Positions 36,254-46,799 of a stretch of 64,000 bases of DNA are shown here, one piece after another (position 1 is the stretch's first letter; each line of letters begins with the position of its first letter). Under the pieces are notes generated by a model. That model saw nothing but the letters and a program-made list of their open reading frames with translations. It made no database searches and was not told the DNA's origin. A program made the position numbers and the translations under genes. The DNA comes from Acidobacteriota bacterium (lineage in GTDB: Bacteria > Acidobacteriota > Terriglobia > Acidiferrales > UBA7541): assembly GCA_003223215.1 (NCBI GenBank), contig QHYH01000094.1, forward strand, positions 1-64,000, in the 5' to 3' direction.

Positions 36254-37147
36254 ATGATCGAACGCGTCACACAGTTCAAGGTAACCAAGCTTTTCCTTGC
36301 TGCGCTCATGGTCAGCGCCGCACTCTTCGCTTTTGGAGCGCAAAGCCGCGTTTGCTCCGCTCCGGAGGAAAGTGAAAAAAAATACTTGGGCTTCGACCGC
36401 AACAACTATCCCGGCGATGATGCCCTGCCCATTCTCCGAAAAACATTTGCCTTCTCAAGCTACTGGATTAGCCCTCCTCCCGGCGAGAAAAGCAACACCT
36501 GGACCCGGAAGCGGGAGCTGTTGCGCTCGCGGGGTTTCGGCTTTGTGGTCCTCTACCAAGGTCCCGGTAGCCGCGAACTTAAAACTCAAACCTCAGCCAA
36601 AGCCAGAGGAACTCGCGACGGAGAGGACGCTGCGGCCTCTGCGAAAGCAGAGGGCTTCTCCGCCGGGACAATTATTTTTTTGGATATTGAAGAAGGCGGA
36701 CGACTTCCCGACACCTACCATGCCTATCTCGCGGCGTGGTCGGAAGCCCTCAGTCAGGCAGGATTTCGCCCCGGTGCCTATTGCTCAGGCATGCCCGTCA
36801 AGGAAGAGCCCGGCGTGACCATTACTACCGCGGAGGACATTCGCAATCATGCGGCAACCCGCGGCATCTCCATCTGGGCGTATAACGATGCCTGTCCTCC
36901 CTCTCCCGGTTGCACTTTTTCACGTGATCCAGCGTCTCCCGCAAAAAGCGGGATTCCCTACGCCGCGGTCTGGCAATTCGCGCAGTCTCCGCGGCGCAAA
37001 GAGTTTACGTCGCGATGCGCTGCGACCTATCACCGGAACGGAAATTGTTATGCGCCCGGGGACTCCGCACACTCCTGGTTCCTCGATGTGAACTCCGCCA
37101 CTTCGCCCGATCCTTCCGGAGGAGCGAAGCAAATACTCTCGAAATGA
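36254..37147 (+). CDS. Secreted DUF1906 (glycoside-hydrolase-like) protein
   Basis: 297 residues. A signal peptide (LFLAALMVSAALFAFGAQS) leads into the DUF1906 domain, a TIM-barrel fold related to GH25 and to mycobacterial Rv2525c: YLGFDRNNYPGDDALPILRK, RSRGFGFVVLYQG, IIFLDIEEGGRLP, GFRPGAYCSGMPV, ISIWAYND and AAVWQFAQSP. The acidic pair in FLDIEEGG is in the place of the GH25 active site. Cell-wall or glycan hydrolysis is suspected but has not been settled for the family. It follows sthA by 57 bases and may be co-transcribed. Confidence 0.8.
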   Translation: MIERVTQFKVTKLFLAALMVSAALFAFGAQSRVCSAPEESEKKYLGFDRNNYPGDDALPILRKTFAFSSYWISPPPGEKSNTWTRKRELLRSRGFGFVVLYQGPGSRELKTQTSAKARGTRDGEDAAASAKAEGFSAGTIIFLDIEEGGRLPDTYHAYLAAWSEALSQAGFRPGAYCSGMPVKEEPGVTITTAEDIRNHAATRGISIWAYNDACPPSPGCTFSRDPASPAKSGIPYAAVWQFAQSPRRKEFTSRCAATYHRNGNCYAPGDSAHSWFLDVNSATSPDPSGGAKQILSK

Positions 37148-37226
37148 GCGTTGCAAAGACGAAAAAGGCGGCCGCCCTTCCCCATGCCGCCGCCATTTTC
37201 TTGGGCCCAACGCTAATCTTCGAACC

Positions 37227-37985
37227 TTAGATTTGGCCCAACCCGCCGTCGACGTTGATCTCTTCCCCAGTGATGTAGGACGCATCTTGCGAGGCCAAAA
37301 AGGCTACGACGCCGGCAACTTCTTCCGGCTGTCCAAAGCGTTTCATCGGCACCTTTTCAACAATGCCCTTGGCGAATTCATCCACCGCTTCCTTGGGAAG
37401 TCCGGTTCTCTCGAAGATTGGAGTCACAATCGGCCCCGGCGCTACGGAGTTCACGCGGATCCCGCGCCCCACGAGTTCCGCGGCCGCGGTTCTGGCCAGT
37501 GAGCGCAGAGCGGCCTTTGTAGCGGCGTAGGCGCTTGCTCCGACTGTGCCTTTGCGGTCGGCAACACTGGTATTCAGAATGATCGATGCGCCATCATTCA
37601 GGAACGGAATCGCCTTCTGCACCGTGAAGTACGCTCCCTTGATGTTGGTGTCGAACTGTTCGTCGAAGAGGCTTTCGGGCGTCTCCGCAAGCGGTGCAAA
37701 TTTCGCGACGCCCGCGTTTACGAACAAAACATCGATCCTTCCGAGCTTCTTCGAAACTTCCGAATACAACTTGTCCACTTCCGAGAGCTTGGACACGTCG
37801 GCCTGGACCGCGAGGACGCCGTTGCTGACGGTCTTCACGGCTTCGTCGAGTGTTTTCTTGTTTCGGCCCGAGATGGCTACCCGCGCGCCCTCTTCTTGCA
37901 GGCGTTTTGCGGTGGCCAGCCCGATGCCGCTGTTCCCGCCCGTGACTACGGCTACTTTCCCTTGCAATCTTTTGGTGCTGCTCAT
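37227..37985 (-). CDS. SDR-family oxidoreductase
   Basis: 252 residues. The classical short-chain dehydrogenase pattern is complete: cofactor motif TGGNSGIG, NAG strand (LFVNAGVAK), Ser in ILNTSVAD, Y-x3-K in YAATKAAL, then VAPGPIVTPI and a C-terminal YITGEEINVDGG. It acts on an unknown carbonyl/alcohol substrate; the Arg after the second strand (ISGRNK) suggests NADP(H). It is divergent from an ArsR-type regulator and is probably controlled by it, an arrangement common for SDR genes. Confidence 0.9.
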   Translation of the reverse strand: MSSTKRLQGKVAVVTGGNSGIGLATAKRLQEEGARVAISGRNKKTLDEAVKTVSNGVLAVQADVSKLSEVDKLYSEVSKKLGRIDVLFVNAGVAKFAPLAETPESLFDEQFDTNIKGAYFTVQKAIPFLNDGASIILNTSVADRKGTVGASAYAATKAALRSLARTAAAELVGRGIRVNSVAPGPIVTPIFERTGLPKEAVDEFAKGIVEKVPMKRFGQPEEVAGVVAFLASQDASYITGEEINVDGGLGQI

Positions 37986-38192
37986 TTTGTCCTCCGTTGC
38001 TCTGTGGGCTCTACTCGAAAGCCCCTCTCCACCGCAGATGTCGTCTCCGGCCTTCGAGATTTCGACAGTTAGATGAATATCGAAGTATGTGGTTACAATT
38101 TCCTTGACTTTTTTTAGGCCCGAGCCATCTAATCCACTGGCGGCAGAGTCCGCAATTGGCTAGACTCCGGCCATACCTTGGATATCGCTCCA

Positions 38193-38486
38193 ATGAACCG
38201 CTCGCAAATCGAGAAAATCTCCAAAGCGCTGGCCGACGAAACGCGCCTCCGTATCTTCGAGTCTATCTCGCGCTGCGGGCACTTGACCTGCGGGGAACTG
38301 GTCACCATGCGCGGGGTCACGCCGGCCACGGTCTCGCACCACTTGAAAATCCTGAGCGAAGCAGGACTAATCTCCTGCCGGCGCAATGGGCAGTTCGTGT
38401 ACAGCGAAACGGTGCCGGGAACGGTGGAAAGGTTTACACGAACGCTAGCGAAAATGGCGCGAGGCAAAAAGTCGCAGCGGCGTTGA
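38193..38486 (+). CDS. ArsR-family winged-helix repressor
   Basis: 97 residues from ATG 38193; TTG 38178 would add five residues. The fold is typical: KALADETRLRIFESISRCGH, CGELVTMRGVTPATVSHHLKIL as recognition helix, then LISCRRNGQFVYSE wing. The metal-binding ELCV-box cysteines are absent (here CGELV), so it is more likely a non-metal sensor. It is divergent from the SDR gene with about 200 bases between them. Confidence 0.85.
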   Translation: MNRSQIEKISKALADETRLRIFESISRCGHLTCGELVTMRGVTPATVSHHLKILSEAGLISCRRNGQFVYSETVPGTVERFTRTLAKMARGKKSQRR

Positions 38487-38550
38487 TTTGAAAAGGATGG
38501 CCGCGCCGGCCCTGAATTCGGACAATCGGAATTGCGACTCCAGGCGGGAT

Positions 38551-40179
38551 TCAGTTCGTGGGATTTCTTGGAAATTTGAAATACGGCAGACGCACGCCCT
38601 GATCGGTAATCTGGTCGGCGCGAATGCTCGTGGGCGCCTCAAATCCGAATGTTCCGCCATTCGTGACGTAATCGTCTTCATCCACTCCGTCGCCGCTAAC
38701 ACCGAGCCCGCCGACAAGCGTGCCGTTGCGATACAGACCCGCGCTGCCCGGGAAGAAAACGATTCCGCTCTTGTTCGCATTTGTCGCGCCGGTTTGAGAC
38801 CCTTGTGTGCAAGGATTGGCGACGTCCATCGCATAAAGACCGAGGAACGGCCCGGCGCTCGTACCGTCAATTCCCGGAGGATAAAGCGGATGCGCGCCAA
38901 AGCCGATGGTGCGGTTTGTCACCGCCCTGCCCAACGGCACGCCGTTCAGCTCGGCGGCGGTTCGGGAATTGCTATTGAAGTACACCATGTTGCGCGCCTT
39001 GGTCACCGCAACATCGATACTAAAGACCGTGGAATCGGGCATGCGCCGCAACCCGATGATCGTTCCGTCCAGATCCGCGACAGCGACTACCATCTTAGTG
39101 CGCGATCCGATCGGCAGGCGGATCGCCGCGCGCGTAGTGTTCGCGGTTGCTTCCGCATTGTCCAGGATCTGCTTTACGTCCGCCGCGCTCAGTCCGCCGA
39201 GTGGCCCCGCTGCCGGGGCGATCAAGTCGCCTTCGGGCGGCTGCCCCTGGCTGTTTGTTGGCGGGATCAGAAAACTTCCCGTGCCAGCGACCGACCCCGG
39301 GGAAAATCCCGCCGGGAGCGAAGTCTGATTTACGAAAGGCAGCGCGACTCCGCTGATGAAAACCACACCGGGAGCGGCCGGTGTTGGCCCGAAACTGTCG
39401 CTCGGCCCGGTTCGCGCCGTCGTCGATCCGGTGAACGCGGCAAATTCCGCCACATTCGCATTGTTCACCGAAGTTACAACGCCGATCCCTCCGAGCACGA
39501 CATTGTTGTAAAAAATCGGGACGCCCCCGGGATTCACGGCGGTGGCGCTCGAGTCGTTCGTATCAGCCTTACCGGTTACCACTCCGGGACCGAATCCCCC
39601 GTTGAGCATAAGTGAAGGAGGAATCTTGCTTTGAAAATTTGGATCGTTTACCAGCGTGCAGCCACGATTCGTGTTTTCGATGCCATACAAATCCGCGGGC
39701 GGCTGATTCGCGACGCCGGGCGGAAAATGAATTCCGCTAATAAACCGCACCGTCCGTGACGAGAGCGGCGCTTGATCGTTGCTGAAAAATGCGCCGGTAC
39801 GCCCCAGGGCCACGGCAAGATCATTGGCATCCACCGGCTGCCCAAAATTCCCCGTACTCATTGCCGGGGCATTCGGCGTTCGAAACACCCCAAGCACAAA
39901 TCCCGCGCGGTCCACCACGGCCACGACCATATCCACACCCACAGAATTCACCGCCGCCTGCACGATGTTTTGCACATCGGACACCTGCAGCGGCTGAACC
40001 GCCGCGGGCGGAGGAGGGGAAACCGGCGCACTGGTCCCGGCGCCGCAGCCCCAAAGCAGAAACCCCAGAACACCAGCGACACCCAGGGCGAGAAAGACGC
40101 CCGCTACGAGCACTTTGTTTCGCGAGCGAAGCGCCTCGCCCGATGCCACCGGCTTGCGCAGTTTGTGAGTGAGTGCCAT
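38551..40179 (-). CDS. Two-domain haem-degrading (GlcG/HbpS-like) exported protein
   Basis: 542 residues. A hydrophobic N-terminal segment (VLVAGVFLALGVAGVLGFLLWGCGAG) ends in a lipobox-like Cys, followed by a proline-rich linker. Two diverged copies of the GlcG/HbpS domain follow: VQNIVQAAVNSVGVDMVVAVVDRAG with DVAVALGRTG, and VKQILDNAEATANTTRAAI with MVVAVADLDG and DVAVTKARNM. Members of this family bind haem or act in redox sensing at the cell surface. The gene is divergent from the barrel/multihaem cytochrome pair, a suggestive context for haem-related work outside the cell. Confidence 0.75.
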   Translation of the reverse strand: MALTHKLRKPVASGEALRSRNKVLVAGVFLALGVAGVLGFLLWGCGAGTSAPVSPPPPAAVQPLQVSDVQNIVQAAVNSVGVDMVVAVVDRAGFVLGVFRTPNAPAMSTGNFGQPVDANDLAVALGRTGAFFSNDQAPLSSRTVRFISGIHFPPGVANQPPADLYGIENTNRGCTLVNDPNFQSKIPPSLMLNGGFGPGVVTGKADTNDSSATAVNPGGVPIFYNNVVLGGIGVVTSVNNANVAEFAAFTGSTTARTGPSDSFGPTPAAPGVVFISGVALPFVNQTSLPAGFSPGSVAGTGSFLIPPTNSQGQPPEGDLIAPAAGPLGGLSAADVKQILDNAEATANTTRAAIRLPIGSRTKMVVAVADLDGTIIGLRRMPDSTVFSIDVAVTKARNMVYFNSNSRTAAELNGVPLGRAVTNRTIGFGAHPLYPPGIDGTSAGPFLGLYAMDVANPCTQGSQTGATNANKSGIVFFPGSAGLYRNGTLVGGLGVSGDGVDEDDYVTNGGTFGFEAPTSIRADQITDQGVRLPYFKFPRNPTN

Positions 40180-40387
40180 CGAAGGATTCCCTTTGTTGGT
40201 AGCACAGTCGTTCGCAGGCGCTCAACGGATTTGCCGGACTTGTGAGGCTTATCGGTGAACGGGCTGGAGCTTTCCGACTTGTTATTGACTCGCGCCATCC
40301 ATGCCGGAAAAGTGTTGCTCCTCGGTACTCGATATTGTTAGCTAGAACGCGATCTCTTGTTTTTTGCGGACACGTTCAGGCGAAGGA

Positions 40388-42628
40388 ATGATCAGCTCTG
40401 TTCTGAGACTATCGCGGCGCGCGGTCGGTGCGGCTTGCTGTTCTTGCTTCTTCTTTTCCTTCGGCGTGGCGGCGAGAACTCTTTTAAAGCAAGGGCCGCC
40501 GGCGCAGAGTTCGGCAAAAGAATCACGCGAACCGGGTCCACCGCAGCGCATTCCGCGCCAGCAAGCGCAGAACACAGCGGCACTCGACGGATTTGTTCGC
40601 GACGCCGGCTCGCTGAATAATCCGCTGCCCGTTCCCGGCACGGTACTGACCCTGCGGAATCTGGAATCCGGGAAGGTCTTTAACGCAACTTCTTCCGCGG
40701 AAGGAGTTTTCCGGCTGTTTCCCTTGCCGCGCGGAAAATACGAGTTGCGCGCGGAGGCACAGAACTACGCGCCTTTTGTCCTCGCGGACCTTGTGCTCCA
40801 GGCCAATGAAATCGTCACGCTGGAAATTTCTATGGTAAGTTCCGGCGTCGCCGGAGCAAATTCCCGTCTCCCGCGCCTTCCTGAACTTGGTCCCGCACTC
40901 TCCTCCGGAGCCACCGAGCCTTCGGGAAGATATCGTGAACTCTGGCACCGCCTCGATTCCGATCCCAACTACGTCGAAAACACCTCGCCAGAAATGCTTC
41001 CGCCCGTCGCAGACATTTACCATGCGGTTCCGAATCGCTGGGCCTTGCAGCAGCCCGATTATCGGCGCTATTCCGGGAAGGGCGAGTACGTCTACGTCAA
41101 ACCGCGCTGGTACGATCCATTCAACCGCAACCGCTTCAAGGGTGACGAACCGATCTGGCCGCAGCTTTTCGGCCAGCAGGTCTTTCTGAACCTAACGGGT
41201 TCGTCGGAGACTATCTTTGCTGGGCGCCGCGTGCCTTCGCCGAGTAACGTAAGCAGCGCCAGGCCCGGCAGTGCCGATTTCTTTGGCAAAGGCGAGCAAG
41301 AATTCTTCGATCAAACGCTGCGCTTCGCGTTCGATTTTTTTCATGGCGACGGGTCGTTCAAACCAGCGGACTGGCGCATTCGAATCACCCCCGAATTCAG
41401 CCTGAATGATTTGAACGTGCGGGAGCTCGGCATCGTAGGACCCGACGTGCGGAGCGGCACGAACCGCTTTGACAATCATCTCGGGCTTCAGGAGGCTTTC
41501 ATCGAAGCAAAGCTTCATGACCTCGGGCCGAATTACGATTTCGTTTCCGCGCGCGCCGGCATTCAGCAATTCAACGCGGATTTCCGAGGCTTTCTGTTTG
41601 TCGACGAGCAGCCTGCGTTGCGCGTCTTCGGCAATCTGCACAGCAACCGCATCGAGTACAACGTTGCGTACTTCCACTTTCTCGAGAAAAACACAAACAG
41701 CGGGCTGAATACGTTCGACCGCCGCCATCAACAGGTCGCACTGGGGAACGTTTATTTGCAGGATTTCTTCTTTCCGGGCTACACGGTGGAATTCATTGCC
41801 GCATGGAACAAAGATGATCCCAGTTTGCATTACGACGACAACGGGTTCCTGGTGCGTCCCGCCCCGGTCGGAAATGTGATCGATCAAAACCCTGGGACTG
41901 GCCCGCTTTTGCACGGCGTGCGCGTAGGATATTTTGGCTGGCTCGCTAGCGGCCACATCCATCGGATCAATCTTACCCATGCTTTCTATCAGGCACTTGG
42001 CGAGGACACATTTAATCCGATTGCGGGAAGACCAGTGACGATCAACGCCCAGATGGCGGCGGTAGAAATCTCTTACGACAAAGACTGGATGCGGTATCGC
42101 GTTTCCGCTTTTTACACATCGGGCGACGCAAACCCGCGAGACGGGCGCGCGCGCGGCTTCGATTCCATCGTGGACCTGCCGAATTTTGCGGGAGGACTGT
42201 TCAGTTTCTGGAACCGCGAAGGAATTCGCCTGCTTGGCTCGGGCGTTTTGCTCACCACTCCGGGCAGCCTGATTCCCTCGCTGCGCTCAAGCAAAGAGGA
42301 AGGGCAGGCCAATTTTGTGAATCCAGGACTTTTTCTGACAAGCGCGGGCGCGGACTTCGATATCAGCCCAAAATGGAAAGGCTTTGCGAATTTCAACTAC
42401 TTGCGTTTCGAACGCACCGAGCCGCTGGAGTTTCTGCTATTTCAATCGCCCATTCATCACGCCATCGGCGAAGACGCTGCCATCGGTGTGGAATACCGTC
42501 CGCCGCTCTCGGAAAACATTGTGTTCACCGCCGGCGCTTCGGCGCTGCAGCCTGCGCAGGGTTTCAAAGACATCTACACGGGCCGCACGCAGTTCTCGCT
42601 TTTCGGCTCGGCGAAGTTTACTTTCTGA
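40388..42628 (+). CDS. Outer-membrane beta-barrel protein with carboxypeptidase-regulatory domain
   Basis: 746 residues from ATG 40388 (GAAGGA lies just upstream, close); TTG 40364 is an alternative. A signal segment is followed by a carboxypeptidase-regulatory-like domain at about 60-130 (LDGFVRDAGSL, GVFRLFPLPRGKYELRAEAQ). The rest is beta-barrel-like, with alternating aromatic and polar strands (FDNHLGLQEAFIEAKLHDLG, NRIEYNVAYFHFLEK, AVEISYDKDWMRYRVSAFY), and ends in Phe (LFGSAKFTF), a typical outer-membrane insertion signal. There is no TonB plug. The stop codon is 12 bases before the ten-haem cytochrome gene, so the two are surely one operon; a porin holding a cytochrome is the natural reading. 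Confidence 0.75.
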   Translation: MISSVLRLSRRAVGAACCSCFFFSFGVAARTLLKQGPPAQSSAKESREPGPPQRIPRQQAQNTAALDGFVRDAGSLNNPLPVPGTVLTLRNLESGKVFNATSSAEGVFRLFPLPRGKYELRAEAQNYAPFVLADLVLQANEIVTLEISMVSSGVAGANSRLPRLPELGPALSSGATEPSGRYRELWHRLDSDPNYVENTSPEMLPPVADIYHAVPNRWALQQPDYRRYSGKGEYVYVKPRWYDPFNRNRFKGDEPIWPQLFGQQVFLNLTGSSETIFAGRRVPSPSNVSSARPGSADFFGKGEQEFFDQTLRFAFDFFHGDGSFKPADWRIRITPEFSLNDLNVRELGIVGPDVRSGTNRFDNHLGLQEAFIEAKLHDLGPNYDFVSARAGIQQFNADFRGFLFVDEQPALRVFGNLHSNRIEYNVAYFHFLEKNTNSGLNTFDRRHQQVALGNVYLQDFFFPGYTVEFIAAWNKDDPSLHYDDNGFLVRPAPVGNVIDQNPGTGPLLHGVRVGYFGWLASGHIHRINLTHAFYQALGEDTFNPIAGRPVTINAQMAAVEISYDKDWMRYRVSAFYTSGDANPRDGRARGFDSIVDLPNFAGGLFSFWNREGIRLLGSGVLLTTPGSLIPSLRSSKEEGQANFVNPGLFLTSAGADFDISPKWKGFANFNYLRFERTEPLEFLLFQSPIHHAIGEDAAIGVEYRPPLSENIVFTAGASALQPAQGFKDIYTGRTQFSLFGSAKFTF

Positions 42629-42640
42629 GGCGACCAGGCG

Positions 42641-45600
42641 ATGCTGCTTTTCGACAGATGCAACTCCTCTTCTGGGCGAACGCTCTCTGTGCTCTCCGTC
42701 TCTGCGTTGTCTTTTCTTTTTGCTCTTTATGCGGCGCCCGCAAAAAATGCCGGGCTGAAGCCCGCAGCGACGGCCACTGTAAGACCGTCTCAGGAAGAAC
42801 CGGACAAAAAATCAGCGGGATGTGTTTCCTGCCACACACGGACGGACGAGCCGACCATGCATCCGACGAAAACCGTCCATCTTGGCTGCACCGACTGCCA
42901 CGGTGGAAATTCTTCGATCGCCATTCGACCGGGAACCGCACCGAATTCCGCGGAATACACTGCGGCAAAAGAAAAAGCCCACGTGCAGCCGCGCAATGCG
43001 GCTGTCAAAGATCGCGCCAGCCTTCCCGAACACGGTTACACGTTGTGGCTGAAGGAGTCCTCCGAATACGTCAAATTCGTCAATCCGGGAGATTTGCGTG
43101 TTGCGCCGGAGGCTTGCGGGCCAGCCGGCTGCCACGCGAAGGAAGTGCGCGCCGTTTCCACCAGCATGATGACGCACGTCGGCCTGCTGTGGGGCGCCGC
43201 GCTCTACAACAACGGCGGCTTCCCTTCCAAGAATGCGCATTTTGGTGAAAGTTACAGCCATGAGGGCTTGCCGCAATCGATCAAAACCTTTCCGAAGCCC
43301 ACGCCCGAAGAAATGCGTGCCAAGGGCATCTTGCCCGAGCTGGATCCGTTGTATCGTTGGGAGATTTCGCAGCCCGGCAACGTGCTGCGGGTCTTCGAAC
43401 GCGGCGGCCACCGAAAAGCGGAGATGGGCAATCCCAACCGCCAGGAGGACCCCGGCAAGCCGGACGACAAGCTCAGCGACCGTGGCTTCGGCACGGGGCT
43501 CCGCACCGATCCCGTTTTCCTTGGTTTGCAAAAAACGCGCTTGGTCGATCCGGTGCTCTCTTTTCCCGGCACCAACGATCACCCCGGCGATTACCGCGGC
43601 AGCGGCTGCACGGCTTGTCATGTGATTTACGCCAACGACCGCGATCCTTCTCATTCCGGCGCCTACGCGGTGTTCGGTCATTCCGGTTTCAGTGCGTCCT
43701 CGGATCCGACGATTCCCAAAGACGAGCCGGGACATCCCATCAAGCATGCGTTGACGCGATCGATTCCCTCGAGCGCATGCATGATCTGCCACATCCATCC
43801 GGGCGCGAACATGATGACGACCTATTTCGGTCTCACGTGGTGGGACAACGAAATCGACGGCGACCGGATGTACCCGAAAGAACAGCGCAACCCCACGGAA
43901 GAGGAGCGTTACCAATCCTTTTTGCGCAACCCGGAAGGCACGGCGGTGCGCGGATTTTGGAACGATGAAAAATTTCTCGAACGGACCGGCACGGCGGAAT
44001 TCAACAAGCAATTGAAAACCACGCAGTTCGCCGATTTTCACGGGCACGGTTGGATCTTTCGCTCGGTCTTTAAGCACGACCGCAAAGGCATCTGGCTTGA
44101 TAAAGACGGCAAGCAGATCGCGTTCGACGACCCCGACCGTTTTTCAAAAGCTGTCCACCTTGCCGACATCCATCTGGAAAAAGGGATGCAGTGCAATGAT
44201 TGCCACTTCGAGCAGGACAATCACGGCAACGGAAAAATTTACGGCGAACCTCGCGCCGCCGTCGAGATCGATTGCATCGATTGCCACGGCACGATTCAAA
44301 GAAAGGCCACGCTTGTAACTTCAGGACCAGCGGCGCCGGAAGCGGTTACGCCTGGAGGCGAGCGCGGCCGCCATCTCGACAAGCTGCGCACGCCGTGGGG
44401 CTTGCGGCGATTCGAATGGCGCGGCGACCGATTGATGCAGCGCTCGATGTCGGTAGAAAACCAAGAGTGGGAAATCGTCCAGACGGTGGACACGGTCACG
44501 CCCGGAAATCCTCACTTCAGTGAGAAATCTCTGCGGGCCAAGCTGATGGGTAAAGACGGAACCGTTGCGTCGCAAACGCCCGCGGACGATCGAACGCTCG
44601 CTCACGCTAACGACAAAATGACCTGCTACTCCTGCCACACGTCGTGGGTACCAACTTGCTTTGGCTGTCATCTGCAAATGACCGCGAATGCTCGGCGTCC
44701 GATGCTGCACAACGAAGGCCTGCTCACGAGAAATTACACGAGCTACAACTTCCAGGTTCTGCGCGATGACATTTACATGCTCGGAATCGATGGCACGGTG
44801 ACCGGGCATCGCGTCGCGCCCGCGCGCTCCTCTTGCGCGATTCTCGTCAGTTCGCAAAACGCAAATCGCGAGTGGCTCTACTACACCCAGCAGACCATCT
44901 CCGCGCCGGGGTTTTCCGGGCAGGCGTTTTCCACTTTTGTCCCGCACACGGTGAGAGCCAGCGAAACAAAGGTGTGCAGCGATTGCCACGTTTCCGCCCA
45001 AAACGATAACAACGCCTGGATGGCACAGCTTCTGCTGCAAGGCACGAACTTCATGAACTTTATGGGGCGCTATATTTACGTGGCAACCGGCAACAAAGGA
45101 TTCGAAGCGATCGCCGTTGCCGAGCACGACGAACCGGAAGCGATTTACGGAAGCGACCTTCAGCGCATCGCGTATCCGGATGATTTCAGGAAGTTCGTCG
45201 GGCGAGGCCGCGAGCTGCAGGCCGCGGCAGAGCACTCCGGTAAGGTCCTGGACATTCAAGCACGCGGGGAATATGCCTACGCGGCTACCGGCCCAGGCGG
45301 TCTCCGCGTCTACGACATCGCCAACATCGACAACAAAGGTTTCTCCGAAAAAATCATCACCGCGCCGGTTTCTTCGCTTGGTCAGCGCTTCTTCGTTGCA
45401 ACGAAGAACGCCGCGGCGGTTGCGTCACCTACCACGCTCGGCGTTGACCCGCTGCGCCGGCAACTGCCGGAAAACGAAGAGCAGCCGATTCATCTGGCTT
45501 ACGGTTTTCTCTACGCCGCTGATAAAGAAGAAGGCTTGATCGTCGTCGGCGATCCAAACTTGAAATCGGACATCGCCGGCGTAAGCACGCTGCTCGACGG

Positions 45601-46507
45601 CAACCCGTCGAACAATTTTCTGAAGCGCGCGCTCACTTTCAATCCCGGTGGCATTCTGACCGGCGCGCGCCGCATTACCATTGCCGGCACATACGCATAC
45701 GTTTTGACCGACAAAGCTCTGGTTGTGGTGGATCTCGACGATCCGCTCACCCCGCAGGTAACCGCGACGATCGGTGCGCCTGCGCTGAACGAACCCCGCG
45801 GCATCGCCGTACAATTCCGCTACGCGTTCATCGTGGACCGCGACGGCATGAAAGTTTTGGACGTCACCGATCTCTCGCAACCAAAGCCCGTCTCCAATGC
45901 GCTTGTCCCGCTCGAAGACGCGCGCAACGTTTATGTCGCGCGCACCTACGCCTATGTTTCCTCGGGCAAACAAGGTTTAGCGATCGTCGACGTGGAGAAA
46001 CCGGACGCTCCCAAGCTCGACCAAGTGTTTAATGCTGGAGGCCAGCTCAACGACGTGAACGACGTGAAAATTGGAATGGTCGCGGCGAGCGTGTTTGCTT
46101 TTGTCGCTGACGGCAAAAATGGCCTGCGCGTCCTCGAAATCATTTCCCCCTGGGACGACCCCGCGCATTTCTCCGGCTTCAGCCCGCGCCCAACGCCAAA
46201 ACTGATCGCAACGGCGCGTACGCGAGGCCCTGCGCTGGCTATCTCCAAAGGAATCGACCGCGACCGCGCCGTGGATGAATCCGGCAATCAGCTCGCCGTT
46301 TTTGGCCGCCGTGGCGCGCGCCCGCTCAATCGAACTGAGGCCCGGGCGGTTTACCTGCGCAACGGTCAGCTCTACACCGTAACCGACGAACCCGCCGAGC
46401 ACACCCAGGTCGGGCGGCCTGCCTCGGCTTCGCACACCTGGCTCAGAGATCTGAAGTCTTGGCTGTTTACCCCTCAGACGGTCAGAACTCGCCCGGCCGG
46501 ACGCTAA
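42641..46507 (+). CDS. Ten-haem c-type cytochrome fused to an LVIVD beta-propeller
   Basis: 1288 residues, exported (signal [20 protein letters not shown]). Nine CxxCH haem sites start at Cys61, 83, 323, 380, 518, 545, 662, 673 and 779. A tenth, CGPAGCH at Cys159, has four residues between the cysteines. From about 800 to 1250 LVIVD-type repeats follow ([73 protein letters not shown]), forming a propeller. Haem-rich head plus propeller next to an outer-membrane barrel resembles porin-cytochrome conduits for extracellular electron transfer, but the architecture differs from the MtrCAB and Pcc types known to me. The role (electron output, or oxidation of an outside donor) is inferred. Confidence 0.88.
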   Translation: MLLFDRCNSSSGRTLSVLSVSALSFLFALYAAPAKNAGLKPAATATVRPSQEEPDKKSAGCVSCHTRTDEPTMHPTKTVHLGCTDCHGGNSSIAIRPGTAPNSAEYTAAKEKAHVQPRNAAVKDRASLPEHGYTLWLKESSEYVKFVNPGDLRVAPEACGPAGCHAKEVRAVSTSMMTHVGLLWGAALYNNGGFPSKNAHFGESYSHEGLPQSIKTFPKPTPEEMRAKGILPELDPLYRWEISQPGNVLRVFERGGHRKAEMGNPNRQEDPGKPDDKLSDRGFGTGLRTDPVFLGLQKTRLVDPVLSFPGTNDHPGDYRGSGCTACHVIYANDRDPSHSGAYAVFGHSGFSASSDPTIPKDEPGHPIKHALTRSIPSSACMICHIHPGANMMTTYFGLTWWDNEIDGDRMYPKEQRNPTEEERYQSFLRNPEGTAVRGFWNDEKFLERTGTAEFNKQLKTTQFADFHGHGWIFRSVFKHDRKGIWLDKDGKQIAFDDPDRFSKAVHLADIHLEKGMQCNDCHFEQDNHGNGKIYGEPRAAVEIDCIDCHGTIQRKATLVTSGPAAPEAVTPGGERGRHLDKLRTPWGLRRFEWRGDRLMQRSMSVENQEWEIVQTVDTVTPGNPHFSEKSLRAKLMGKDGTVASQTPADDRTLAHANDKMTCYSCHTSWVPTCFGCHLQMTANARRPMLHNEGLLTRNYTSYNFQVLRDDIYMLGIDGTVTGHRVAPARSSCAILVSSQNANREWLYYTQQTISAPGFSGQAFSTFVPHTVRASETKVCSDCHVSAQNDNNAWMAQLLLQGTNFMNFMGRYIYVATGNKGFEAIAVAEHDEPEAIYGSDLQRIAYPDDFRKFVGRGRELQAAAEHSGKVLDIQARGEYAYAATGPGGLRVYDIANIDNKGFSEKIITAPVSSLGQRFFVATKNAAAVASPTTLGVDPLRRQLPENEEQPIHLAYGFLYAADKEEGLIVVGDPNLKSDIAGVSTLLDGNPSNNFLKRALTFNPGGILTGARRITIAGTYAYVLTDKALVVVDLDDPLTPQVTATIGAPALNEPRGIAVQFRYAFIVDRDGMKVLDVTDLSQPKPVSNALVPLEDARNVYVARTYAYVSSGKQGLAIVDVEKPDAPKLDQVFNAGGQLNDVNDVKIGMVAASVFAFVADGKNGLRVLEIISPWDDPAHFSGFSPRPTPKLIATARTRGPALAISKGIDRDRAVDESGNQLAVFGRRGARPLNRTEARAVYLRNGQLYTVTDEPAEHTQVGRPASASHTWLRDLKSWLFTPQTVRTRPAGR

Positions 46508-46799
46508 TCTCGCCTCCCCAGCCTTTCTCCATTTCTTTGCCATGGCTACCTCCTTCTGGAGCGGGCAATTTGTACACTGTTCTTCCCTTTTATACACGCA
46601 TCTCCTTTCTTTCTAACCTCTTATCGCCGATGCGCATCTAAACCTTGGTGTAATGGATCGTTGACATCTTTCTCGCATCGCACCCATCAAAATAATTCGT
46701 GCGGGATTCTGGGGCCAATGCAGTTAAGGTGTTCACTCGAGGGGTGCAGGCGACGCGAGAGCCAACCCAGCGAAAAGGGCAGAAAAGGAGTACTAGGAC
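46508..46799. other. Intergenic region after the conduit operon
   Basis: No gene is visible. A TTGACA at 46661-46666 lacks a convincing partner hexamer. AAGGAG just before 46800 belongs to the HAD gene. Confidence 0.4.

Noticed and set aside
34631-36343. Antisense frames over sthA
   Set aside because: Shadow frames of a well-conserved enzyme gene in GC-rich DNA.
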